NCBI GenBank assembly: GCA_030685235.1
Contig: MU839143.1
Span: forward strand, 1 to 64,000
Length of the DNA stretch: 64,000 nt
DNA from: Copromyces sp. CBS 386.78
Taxonomy: Eukaryota; Ascomycota; Sordariomycetes; Sordariales; Sordariaceae
Reading direction: 5' to 3'
Of this stretch, positions 46,451 through 57,077 are shown in pieces. Numbering within the stretch: position 1 is the first letter of the stretch; each line of letters starts with the position of its first letter. Position numbers and translations under genes: made by a program. The notes beneath the pieces were generated by a model. It searched no databases, was not told the DNA's origin, and was given only the letters and a program-made list of their open reading frames with translations.

Positions 46451-48157
46451 GACGACGTCTTCACAAGACCCAAAATGGGAAATGCCGCATGGTACACGTT
46501 GACCTAGGCTTGGGTTTTTGGCCTCGCATGGCTTGAAGGCTTATGGAAGTGTGGACAAAAGGGTCGGCGAGGAAGAGTTCTCTCGATCGACAGTGGGCAT
46601 TAGGGTTAAAAGTCAGGCTGACTATTAGGATTCGACGGGTTCTACTGCTATCAGGCTATATTCGGCGAGATGTTTGCGGAGTTGAAGAAACTTGGTAGAG
46701 GAGTAAAATGACCAGGTTTGCGATAGAGCTTATGCGAGAAATGCCAGCGTTGATATTCATGCATGGGGATTTTGTCAGAATCCTGTTTGACCATATCTTG
46801 CCGTCTTCGATTAACCTTTTTCCATGGTAGAGCCAAATCAACACAGCAGTTGCAGTACTTGCTTGAAGATGAATACAGGGTGGTGGAACCGAGATGACGA
46901 GACACCTGGGATCAGTCCATTGCTTGAACGACAAGGCGGTCGTTGAGATAAGCCCGCCAATCAGTCTTATGGGCATGTTACTACGGTCCCTCAAGAGTTA
47001 CCACGGACGAACAGTAACACAACGGTGCACAGAAAAGAACAAACAAGGTGGTTAGAATTGACAGGCAGAGCTCTTTCGGAGTTCGGGAATATGTCTCATG
47101 GGTAAGGCGTGGTAGGCGGCATGATGGATAGCACAAAGTTTCTGCCATACTAACGACGTGTACATATGTGGCTCAGCACATTCGCAATAGTAGGCAATCT
47201 GGTCTTGCCATGGTACTGACAGGATTCTTTCAGTCGTGTTGCTCTTTGAGTCTTTTGAAGCCATGGCAAACTAATGTGTCACCGGTCAGACGATAAGCCA
47301 TACATTAGTTAGTTAGTTGCTGCCGTGTAAGTGCGTCCTGTTCACCAGCCCACCCTGAATGTTGGAGTGGGCTGTGAAAGTCTTTGTTAGTTTCATGATT
47401 CTCCTTAAGTCAGTGAATGAAAGTGATGCACTTGTATTTAACTTGTGGGTTTGTCATGATCGCTTTGGATTTGTCCGTGATCAACACTTGTTGATCAAAA
47501 TGAAGCGGTCAAAGAGATTTAAATTTCAAACTATCTCTTATTTTCCCATCTGCTCCTTGTCAAAGCGAAGAAGAAGAAGAACAAGAATAAGAAGAAACAC
47601 ACAGACCTGCAAAAGGCTCTGCAGCAACCACAAGAGAGAGTCGTAACACGTCCTGCCTTCGTGAACCACAATACACAACACAATACAACCTCAACATCCA
47701 ACCATAAACACACTTGAGGTATGTCCAGAAACACCAACCACGTCACGGAACAACATACAGCATACGGAACAGCATTTCCAACTCGAGAAGAAAGAAAAAA
47801 GAAGAGAGAACACAGCTTCTCTAAGTGCTGGTGTGCTAGTTGAGCCGCAGTTACCACCACCACCACCACCACCACCACCTCACCGACTAAGCAAAGGTTG
47901 TGCAAAGGCTGACTGACTTGAAGCTGTGTGGTGACAAACACACACAACACACTCCCTCATCGGCCCGCTTCGACACAAGAACACAGCACGCACGCATCAC
48001 ACAGCCCCCCTTCTCCGGGAATCAGAAACGGAACCAGCCAAACAAAACAGACATCCTTCGGTTACTTCCCGACACAAGGGAAGTTTGCTCTTTTTAGCCC
48101 TTTTGTCCTCTTTCTCTCATTTGTTTCGGTCCTTCTCTTATTCTCTCCTTTCCAGCC
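46451..48157. other. Spacer between the Stc1-domain and RS-rich genes
   Basis: No firm gene. It holds a GAA-rich stretch (about 47566-47600), a (CAC)n run (47853-47880) and the C/T- and CA-rich leader of the next gene. A small minus-strand frame at 47052-47264 is listed separately. Confidence 0.5.
47052..47264 (-). CDS. Possible small protein (70 aa), unrecognised
   Basis: The ATG at 47264 has a good fungal context (TTTGCCATGGCT) and opens a 70-codon frame (MASKDSKSNTTERILSVPWQ...) with two Cys, three His and several Tyr/Trp residues. No family is recognised and no homologue can be checked here. Equally it may be chance within a spacer. Confidence 0.2.
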   Translation of the reverse strand: MASKDSKSNTTERILSVPWQDQIAYYCECAEPHMYTSLVWQKLCAIHHAAYHALPMRHIPELRKSSACQF

Positions 48158-49232
48158 ATGTCCAACTCTGGCTCTGGCTTTGGTAGAAGAAGCACTATCT
48201 ACCACAACGACCCAAACCGCTTTTTGGACGTCGTTAATGCTCGGTCTCCTCCCCGTGGTGGTAGCAGATCTCGTACTGGTAGTGGTTCCAGAGCAGCTTC
48301 ACCTTCCCCGATTCCGATTCCTAACGCGATACCTAGACTGAGATTGAGAGTGGGAAGAAGAGTTAGTTTCGAGGAACCAAATCCCCACCCTCCGTCTGCT
48401 TTTGAGTATTTCTCTTCTTCCTCTGCTTCCTCCTCCTCCTCCTCCTCCTCCTCCTCCTCTTCTTCCTTGTTCTTACCACCCTCACCATCGTCATCGTCAT
48501 ACCTATCCACCGCCTTCTCGTTCGACAACGACGACGACGACAACTTCGACATCCTCGGCAACGACGACGACCTGGCATACACCCTCGCCACCGGTCCAAG
48601 CGGAGGAAGGGAGGAAAGAGGCAGGATAAGGATAAGGTCAAGGTCAAGATCAAGATCAAGATCAAGATCAAGGGATCCACAGACAAATCACCACGTCACC
48701 ATTTATCACGGCGTCCGCCATTTCTACCCCAACCATAACCGTAACCGTAACCGTACGCCATCACCACCACCAGCAGTTCCAGCTCCTCCCCCGCCGGCCT
48801 TCCTAGGTTTCCGCCACCCAGTTGGCCGTGTCCGGTATCTCCCCGCTCCGAGACACGTCCCTGCTCCGAGACGATTTCCTGCTCCGAGGTTGCTCATCCG
48901 TCAAGCCCGCTCTCCGTCTCCCTTTAGGCCTTTTCAACAGGTACGCTTCCAGCGGGACGAGCGAAGTGAGGACGGAGAAGTGGATGACAGACTGAGAGTC
49001 ACTGTCAGGACCAGGACCAAAACCACAAACAACGGGCAAGGAAGAAGGAACTTGGGAGACTTTGATGACGACGAAGTCGATAGCACTACCACCGTGACCA
49101 CATCCTACCAATACCACGACGCAGACGCAGACGAAATGCCTAGAGCGGCGTGGGGGGTATTGTTTGATGCGGATGAGAGGCCGACGGAGAGGTTGAGGGA
49201 GGTATTGGCGGCTTTGGGGAGATGGGTTGTGA

Positions 49233-49275
<43 letters not shown>

Positions 49276-49463
49276 TTTTTTTTTGGGGGGGGGGTTGTTT
49301 TTTTTTTTTTTTGGTTTGTAAAAAAATTTTTGGCAAAAAATATGGGCGGCCGAAATAAAAANNNNNNNNNNGGTTTTTGTCACGGGGCGCGGGGGGGGTG
49401 TTTCGGGGTTTGTGTTTGTGGGCTGGGGCCCCCCCGGGGGGGGGGGTGGGGGGGGGGGGTGGG

Positions 49464-49503
<40 letters not shown>

Positions 49504-51279
49504 CGTCCATCTTTTTCGTGGAGTTGGCTGTTGGAGACTGGGTTCTGGTGGGGGTGCCAGTTGAACAATGTATGTGCTAACGTTGGGGATTACTTAGGTC
49601 CGTGAGATGCCCGGGGGAAGGTCGACAATGCTGGACAGGGAGGACCTCATCAGCCCGAGGAGGATGAGGAGGTTTTTGGATCGGTATTATGTGACGGGAC
49701 CGAGGGAAGAGGAGGAGTGGAGGTATTGGGGTGAGTGTCTCTTTTTCCCCTGTTGGGGGACAGATATTGGTGTGTACTTGGTGGAGTTGGTTGCTGACAT
49801 GGCGCGTTAGATGTTTTCAGAAACGAGACCAGCGATGAATCGATAACCCGAGTCCAAAGGCTTTATGACGATCTCGACGTGGAATACCGCCCACGCACAC
49901 TGCCCCGAACCAATGCTACTCTGGCTTCTCCATGCCTCACGCCCAGAGGTTTTGCCGAGTTTCTGATCAAGTTGATCCTGAGCTATCCTGAAAGCCAGCA
50001 TCAGTTCCTCTCGAATGTATTCAGGAGCAATCAGATCACGGCGCCGATGGACAACTTGAATAGGTGGGGAGCAAGAGGCGGCGAAGGGCTGCTACCCGGC
50101 CATCTCGACAGGTCTTTGTTCCCAGAATTCATGGACATTGCGATGGAAGCAAGAGTCAGACGGGCTTTGATGGCGGCTGAGTTTGGGACCCCAGGACGAC
50201 CAGCAGCAAGAAGCGGCTCGCTAGAGAGACTGAGGGAGGAAAGGGCACAACGGCAAAGGCAAGCTAACCAGGACAGGATCCGAGAACGAAGAAGGGCCGA
50301 GCACCAAGGATACCGTCTAAGAGGCGGTGGTAGTGGTGATGATTCTGACGCGGCGGAGCGAGGACGAAGCATGGAGCGACGTTCATCAAGCCGAGTGGAA
50401 ATCCAGAGCACGTCCCGGGGCGCAGCATCACCCGGCGGAGTTCAGCGAGTGACTACGGTGATCCGGTCCCGGTCCCGGTCAAGATCCAGATCAAGATCCC
50501 GATCTCGCCATCGACCATCATCATCGTCATCCCAAGACCACAGCAAACCCGACAACCTCCACGTGCGCTTCACGTCCGAGACCAAACGTCCCAAGAGGAA
50601 GCGTCCGGCCGTTAATCTCTCGTGCAAGACGCCAGTCGTCACCAAGTGCCACACCAAGTTCGAAGACTATAGCTGTCTCTTCCCGCCGCATCCGGTAACA
50701 AGCTCCTGCCATGCACGACCACGACCCAAGACGACGCCGGCAAAGTGTAAGCCACCAAAGCCAAAGCAAACGACGTACTACCCTCGTCTTCCTCCGGGCC
50801 ACCCACCTATCTCGCTCCCATCACCTCATGCAGCTCCAGCTCCAACATGCCACCCTCCCGCCACTACTCAACAACTCTGCCACTCCAAAGCCAAAGCCTG
50901 TGCCACTTACAGACCCCGTCCTCGTCCCGGTTGCAACACGGTCAAGCCAGGTCCGCGTTGTGGTGGCCCAGAACGCATCTACCGCGAAGTGCCCATCATC
51001 CACGAGATCCCCGTGCGTGAGATCCGCGAAGTGGAAGTCGAGGTTCCCGTGCGCGTCGAAGTTCCCTATGAAGTGCCTGTGAGGGTTCCTGTCAGGGTCA
51101 ATGTTCCGGCGCCGTATCCGGTGCATGTGCCTGTTCATGTACCGGTGCCGCAGCCTTATCCTGTTTATCAGAACTATAATGGTGGTGGGGGGTATAGGAT
51201 TAGGGGAGGGTATAGAGCCGATGAAGGGCCTTGGTATCCTTTTAAGGCGGTGACTTGGCAGAGTGGACCGCCTTTTTAG
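48158..51279 (+). CDS. DUF7514-type, Arg/Ser-rich protein (890 aa) with an assembly gap in intron 1
   Basis: Exons 48158-49228, 49598-49730 and 49811-51279; introns 369 (containing the N gap) and 80 nt; 891 codons close in frame. The central domain spans about residues 330-480 across all three exons: AAWGVLFDADERPTERLREV at the start, then DREDLISPRRMRRFLDRYY, VQRLYDDLDVEYRPR and LTPRGFAEFLIKLILSYPESQ, matching the pattern I know for fungal DUF7514 proteins. The N-terminal part has a poly-Ser run (TCC repeat about 48427-48462), acidic stretch DNDDDDNFD and RSRSRSRSRSR. A second RS run follows the domain (about 50463-50507). The C-terminus has Cys/His/Pro-rich spacing and a striking (V/I)PV-E/R repeat (EVPIIHEIPVREIREVEVEV...). 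Function is unknown; RS runs hint at RNA-related or nuclear-speckle contacts, which is inference. Confidence 0.8.
49229..49597 (+). other. Low-quality sequence and 10-N assembly gap inside an intron
   Basis: N runs from 49362 to 49371. Both sides show long T-runs (about 49235-49274 and 49467-49503) followed by G-runs and other homopolymers typical of failing Sanger reads. The two T-runs may be the same tract read from opposite sides, so the intron length is unreliable. The splice signals (GTGAGT at 49229, TTACTTAG at 49590-49597) lie in good sequence. Confidence 0.85.
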
Positions 51280-52327
51280 CATGGTGATCATTTCCATTGG
51301 GAGTGACAGGAGGGATTGTGGATTGCAGTGGGGGAAGTTGGGAGAGGGACGGGAATATCAGTAGGTGGGGGTCGTTGGGGGGGTTGCGTGGGTCATTTCA
51401 GCCCTGACACGACAGTCTGCCCCTCGTGTTTGGTGTTGCTGTTTTCACTTAGGTTGGCGGGAAACGTACCTAGGTAGGACTACGAAAATATCTGTTTGAA
51501 AGCAAAACACACTTGGTGATTCCAACTGGTATTGGGATGCTCACAAGTGATGAAAACCATCCAAGGTCATTTTGTTAAAACAAAGGGGGAAACAAAGTCA
51601 AAACATATTGCCGTTTTGGGTTAGATCAGCAATGTCTTAACAGAGTCAGGTTGATCCCATCGCGTAAGTCTGTTAGTACGGGGTTTAACACGTAGACTGG
51701 GGGGATACCTTAGACTAGCATCCCCCACATTCTCCAATTGCCGACATCCCCAACTTTTTCTCCTCCCCCGGACAGATCGACGTCATATCACTGATGAAGG
51801 GATTCCGAGGCCTCGCAAAAGCTTGACATGTACGGATCTTACCACCCGAAATATTCGGTCCTTTGTCGATCCAAGATCCTACCGCAACGTCGGACCCGCT
51901 CACACACGGAGTGACAGGCACAACCACGGCACGTCCAAGCCGCGGACACACAAAGAAGAGGGCTCCGAGGGGGTTTTAACATGACGTCGATGCCGTTACC
52001 CGACCTCGTCGATCGAGAATCACCCCGGATTATCTCCTCATGGCTGGCCTTGCCCGGTCCGGATGTGGGCTTACATCCCCGTCATCTCTCGGCTTTTGAG
52101 GAATCAAGTGACAGTGCCGGCTAAGCACAAGTCCCTGATTCATATTCGGTAACCGACGCTCGGGATGTAGTCGACGGGAGATGTACAACCAAGCCATGGC
52201 GCCCAGAACCCAAGAGTGTCCAAGACCTCCATTCCCTTTCTCATCCTCACTTGTCTTGATGTTCTTGTCATAAGCGCAGACTATTGAGTGTCTCTAGTGA
52301 GAGACAACACACAACACCCTATCCAAG
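51280..52327. other. Promoter-side spacer of the transporter gene
   Basis: About 1 kb with no supported gene; includes the 3' flank of the RS-rich gene and the upstream region of the transporter. No motif is clear enough to name. Confidence 0.5.
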
Positions 52328-54434
52328 ATGGCGTCAAACCCAACAAACACCGCGGGCCCTACAAGGGGACTTGACGAGAAGAAGCATGATCGCCCTTCAA
52401 CATCGTCCGGCTCCGCCCCAGGAACCGCTTACGAACATGAAGACCACGCCGCCAGCACTTCGAACCAGACTCGCAACCCCGAGAAAGCTCGACTAGAAGC
52501 TTCAAAGAAGTTGGCGAATCCCTTAGCCGGCTTGGACCCTGAACGTCTGGAGAAAATGGGAGCGGAATATGCGCAGATGGCCGGTCTCACCAGCGACGAG
52601 GACGTCAGAGCTTTCCGACTTGGAGCCAGAATCGCCGGCGATGAGAGCAACTACGATACGATCCCAGAACTGACTGAACGGGAGAAAGAGGTGTTGGTGC
52701 GCGAAACCACTCACAAGTGGTCCAACCCACCTATGCTTTACTGGGTTGTCGTCAGTAAGTTGTTAGCCCTTTCAAAGGCTAAATAAAGCAACCTGATGCT
52801 AACCACACAATCCAGTCTGCTCCCTCTGCGCCGCCGTCCAAGGAATGGACGAGACGGTCGTCAACGGTGCTCAACTCTTCTACAAAGACAAGTTCGGCAT
52901 TGGTACCGATAGTCAGAGAGACACCTGGCTTCTGGGTCTCGTCAACTCAGCTCCCTACCTCTGCTGTGCCGTTCTCGGCTGCTGGCTCACTGACCCGATG
53001 AACAAAAAGTTCGGCAGACGCGGCACCATCTTCATCTCGTGCATCATCTCCGCCGTCGCCTGCTTCCACCAGGCCTTCACCAACACCTGGTGGCATATGT
53101 TCATCGCCCGTTTCTATCTCGGCCTCGGCATCGGCCCCAAGTCAGCTACCACCCCCATCTTCGCCGCCGAGTGCTCCCCTCCCAAGCTCCGTGGTGCTTT
53201 GGTAATGCAATGGCAGATGTGGACGGCCTTCGGCATCATGGTCGGCTACATCGCCGACCTGGCCTTCTACTTCGTTCCCGACCACGGAATCAGCATGGGT
53301 CTGAACTGGCGTCTGATGATGGGCTCGGCCATGATCCCCGCCGTCATCGTCTGCTGCCTCGCCTTTCTCTGCCCCGAGTCACCCCGCTGGTACCTCAGCA
53401 AGGACCGGCACCAAGACGCCTTCGCGGCGCTCTGCCGTCTGCGCTTCGAGAAAGTCCAAGCCGCCCGCGATCTCTTCTACACCCACACCCTCCTCGAAGC
53501 CGAGAAGCAAGCCATGTCAGGCATCAAGAAGGGTAACCGCTTCAAGGAGCTCTTCACCGTGCGTCGCAACCGCAACGCGGCCATCGCCTCGTCGGGACTC
53601 ATGTTCATGCAGCAGTTCTGCGGCGTCAACATCATCGCCTACTACTCCTCGGCCGTCTTCCAAGACGCCGGCTTCAGCGACGTCTCGGCGCTGGCCGCGT
53701 CGCTGGGATTCGGCGTCATCAACTGGCTGTTCGCCATCCCGGCCTTGTACACCATCGACACTTTTGGTAGGCGCAATCTACTGTTGACCACCTTCCCGCT
53801 CATGTCCCTCTTTTTGTTTTTCACCGGCTTCAGCTTCTGGATTCCCGAGGACTCCAAAGCCCACGTCGGCTGCATCGCGCTGGGCATCTACCTGTTCGGC
53901 ATGGTCTACTCTCCCGGCGAGGGTCCCGTGCCCTTCACTTACTCGGCCGAAGCCTACCCGCTGTACATCCGGCCGATCGGCATGTCCCTTGCCACGGCGA
54001 CTACCTGGTTCTTTAATTTCGTCCTGTCCATTACCTGGCCGAGCATGGTCACGGCCTTCAAGCCGCAGGGCGCGTTTGGCTGGTATGCCGGGTGGAACAT
54101 CATCGGGTTTCTGTTCACCTTGTTCTTGGTCCCCGAGACTAAGGAGAAGACGTTGGAGGAGCTCGACCATGTGTTTGATGTGCCGTTGAAAAAGTTGGTC
54201 AGGTATGGAGCGGATCAGACCTTGTGGTTCTTCCATAGGGGGAAGAATGGAAAGGGGATGAGGCCGACGGCGCCGAGTGCGGAGATGTATCATGGGGATG
54301 CGGAGAGGATGGGTGACGTGGCTGGCAACATGGGGCCTCCTGCTGGTGAGGGTGAGAGGGAGAAGAGGTGGGATAAGGAACGAGAGAGGGAAGGAGGGAT
54401 TATGGGACGGGGGGATGCTGCTGGGAGGGTTTAG
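52328..54434 (+). CDS. MFS sugar/polyol transporter (681 aa)
   Basis: Exons 52328-52754 and 52816-54434, intron 61 nt, joined WVVV|ICSLCAAVQGMDET. Sugar-porter family signatures: GMDETVVNGAQLFY in helix 1, KKFGRRGT after helix 2, FIARFYLGLGIGPKS, AECSPPKLRGALV, PESPRWYL after helix 6, LMFMQQFCGVNIIAYYS in helix 7, DTFGRRNLL, EAYPLYIRP and the closing VPETKEKTLEELDHVF. Twelve hydrophobic segments fit after a hydrophilic N-terminus of about 140 residues, longer than usual. The QQFCGVN variant and MDE start fit the fungal branch related to inositol/polyol carriers, but substrate cannot be told from sequence. The acidic/basic C-terminal tail (EGEREKRWDKEREREGG) is low complexity. It acts at the plasma membrane, probably as a proton symporter. 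Confidence 0.9.
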
Positions 54435-56196
54435 GGGGCTTTGTTTCAGTATGGTATGTATGTTGGGAATGTTGATGATGATGGAAATCACTCTTCTCCT
54501 CTTTTATATACGTTGTTTGTTTCAGCATGTTATTGGGCCTTGGGCATGCGAAAAGCCTCAATCATCTTTGGTTTCTTCTTACATATGTGATTGTCTTTCC
54601 AGACACTACTCCCCTAATCCGCCATGACAACCACCACTACGTCCACTTCGCAAGCGTCGTGTCTCTTCCTTGCAAAACTATATCCGACTTACCTTCTACT
54701 CAATGCTCATTGGACGAATACCATCTCCGTACACGATACAATTTTCGGTGAGCGGATGGTAGCCTAGCGGGTAACCCTCTTTCCGTGCATGCACTGCCAC
54801 ACTCCGTGCCCCTATCACCAAGAGGCACAGCCCAGGAAAGGCAAAGAGGCATTGCCAACTCGCCCGACCGTTAGAAATGAAAAGAAAAGAAAAAAATGGG
54901 GACAAATCGGACAAAACGGAGAGGAAGCAAACGCATGCCATTCGCTGAATGCCGTGAGGTGGCATGGCATTGGCATGGCATGGCGAACAACTTTTCCACA
55001 CGAACGAAACGAGGCGGCAGCAAGGCAACCAGACTAGTGCTGCCGCGGTGCGCGGCGTGGGTAAGGGGTTGTAAACAACCTCAGAGCTCTCTCGCACTTC
55101 ATTTTCTTTGTTGCCTTTTTCTTTCATTCTTCCTGAAGCGGTGAAAGATGGTAAAGGAACCAAATTCGAAGAGTGATGATTAGCTGTCCTCATTTCTTAT
55201 TTCACCATCATGCTCCTCGGCCACTGCCCGCCTTGCCTAAAGTGCTTTAGGTTTGGAGTCTGATCTGGCAAGTGGCATGTCACCGACAGCGTGTTCTTCC
55301 CTCCTCATTGATGAGTGATGGCCCATCCTTCTCCTCTTCCCCTCCAACATCACCGGTGCTCCCTAGCGGGGCATGACGACCACACATCTGCACTTGGATC
55401 ACCCAGCATTCACCAATGTTCACAATCACTCGAACAAAATCCGGCGATGCAAGTAAATTTCATTTCCCTCATAGCTTTCCGCTTCGATCGACTGATGATT
55501 CCAAAGCCTCGAGACCCGTCCTCGTTATCAGTCCAAATATCCAAAGAAGAAAAAAGCATTCGCCGTCAATCATCGTTGTCAATCATCAGTCATCATCATC
55601 CAAAACAAACAAACGTATCAAACATCTCGACAAAAACAGATATCGGTTACCGAATCTTCCCAGCCAGCCGAAAGATTTTCCCCATCAGAGTATAGAGAAA
55701 AAGGCAACCGTCATCAATCATCAGTCATCAATCCCCGAGAAAGGGAGGGAAGAAGAACAATAAGAAAGACGACAACGCAATGCGCAAAGCCAACAACTAA
55801 GCCGTTCGTCCCATCCATCATCCGGTCGGATATCCACATGCTGCTCTGATGTGTGCATCGCATCCCGTTCGCAGATGTGCCTTAAAAGGCACATAATACA
55901 AGCAGCACCCGTGACAGCAGCAATCAGGGACCATACTGACGTGTCTTCGCTGGCCGAATCCGGACAAAAGAAAAGAAGATGAGAGGGAAGAATAAAACGG
56001 GTATCGAAAACGAAGCGAATTTTCCTCCGTGTTCTTTCCGCGACGACCGATCGTCCTAGACGGAAGACAAAGCCGCACCAGAAGAATGTCGACCAAAATG
56101 AGCGACCGACCGAGCGACCGACAGACCGACCACGCCGAGAACGGCCAAAGACCAACGGGTCAAGAGTCTCGACATCCTTTTCTCCAAGTCTCATTT

Positions 56197-56228
<32 letters not shown>

Positions 56229-56234
56229 CCCTTT
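54435..56234. other. Tail-to-tail spacer of 1.8 kb
   Basis: 3' flanks of the transporter and the zinc-finger-like gene. No gene seen. A segment with TCAATCATCAGTCATCA is repeated near 55575 and 55713; a T-run of about 28 lies at 56200-56228 close to the next gene's stop. Confidence 0.5.
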
Positions 56235-57077
56235 TCACCGGCGGGAACGTTCCATTCTGCGTCTAAACCTGCGCTCTTCATCTTCCAACTCCTGAGGCGA
56301 TCGATACCAGCCATCGTCCTGCGGCGGAGTAAGCGGACCGTGTGGTCCCCTCTGGCTTTGGCCATGTTGGTGCCTATTATATGACACCGACCCTGGAGTA
56401 CCAGGAATCCTCATGGGCGGCGGCACCTCGGTATAGCTCTTGTAGGCTCTCCACATGTGTTCATCGATCAAGCGGCTTTGATACATGTGATCGGCCATGT
56501 TAAAGTCAGGCCGCATGCTCTCTATGGTCAAGCTCTCATCTTCTTGTATGTGGCCGTGGATGTGTCGCATGCGGTCAACAAAGTTTCGTTGGCGGTCGGC
56601 TGGCGGTGCCCGTTCGTTGACGGCAAACGGGTAGTCGTCACAGAACCAGCAGACGACTGTGCTGGGGAGCGTGTTGTTCAAGTGCATGAGGTGGTGGTTG
56701 ATCCAGGCGCTCTCCTCGTTGAGGTGGAAAGTCGCGCCGCAGCCGGCCACGACGCGTAACTCGCACCATAGGTCGCCGCCCTGGTCGTGAGGGCCCTGAG
56801 GCCCTTGACTGAGCTGTTGTTCCAAAGTAGGACGGTCCGGACCGCGGGGCGGAACTGTGATGGCGGTGGATGCCGACCTCATTGAATACGCCGTGGATGG
56901 AGCATACGACGAGTTGACAGAATCGGCGACAGAATCCGTGTCGTAGTAATGATGAGAGCTACTGCGCGGGGTCGAGTCTTCAAACGAGGAGGATGCGTGG
57001 TCGTCGTCAAAATCATTATATCTGTATTCCTGATGGGAAAAACCGTTGATACGGTCTGCTGAGGTGCGATACGCCAT
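56235..57077 (-). CDS. Zinc-finger-like conserved fungal protein (280 aa)
   Basis: Single exon starting at the ATG of MAYRTSADRINGFSHQEYR. The N-terminal 90 residues are Ser/Tyr/Asp-rich and probably disordered. The middle (about 103-180) has two Cys/His groups: LWCELRVVAGCGATFHLNEESAWINHHLMHL and CWFCDDYPFAVN...RQRNFVDRMRHIHGHI, the spacing of two degenerate C2H2-type fingers. The C-terminus is Pro/Gly/Gln-rich and ends in a strongly basic EDEERRFRRRMERSRR. Similar proteins occur across Sordariomycetes as uncharacterised zinc-finger proteins; DNA binding is not established. The T-run just after the stop may affect the 3' end. Confidence 0.75.
   Translation of the reverse strand: MAYRTSADRINGFSHQEYRYNDFDDDHASSSFEDSTPRSSSHHYYDTDSVADSVNSSYAPSTAYSMRSASTAITVPPRGPDRPTLEQQLSQGPQGPHDQGGDLWCELRVVAGCGATFHLNEESAWINHHLMHLNNTLPSTVVCWFCDDYPFAVNERAPPADRQRNFVDRMRHIHGHIQEDESLTIESMRPDFNMADHMYQSRLIDEHMWRAYKSYTEVPPPMRIPGTPGSVSYNRHQHGQSQRGPHGPLTPPQDDGWYRSPQELEDEERRFRRRMERSRR

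Noticed and set aside
49222..49605. Poly-Phe, poly-Gly and poly-Lys frames around the N gap
   Set aside because: Translations of homopolymer runs at a low-quality assembly join.
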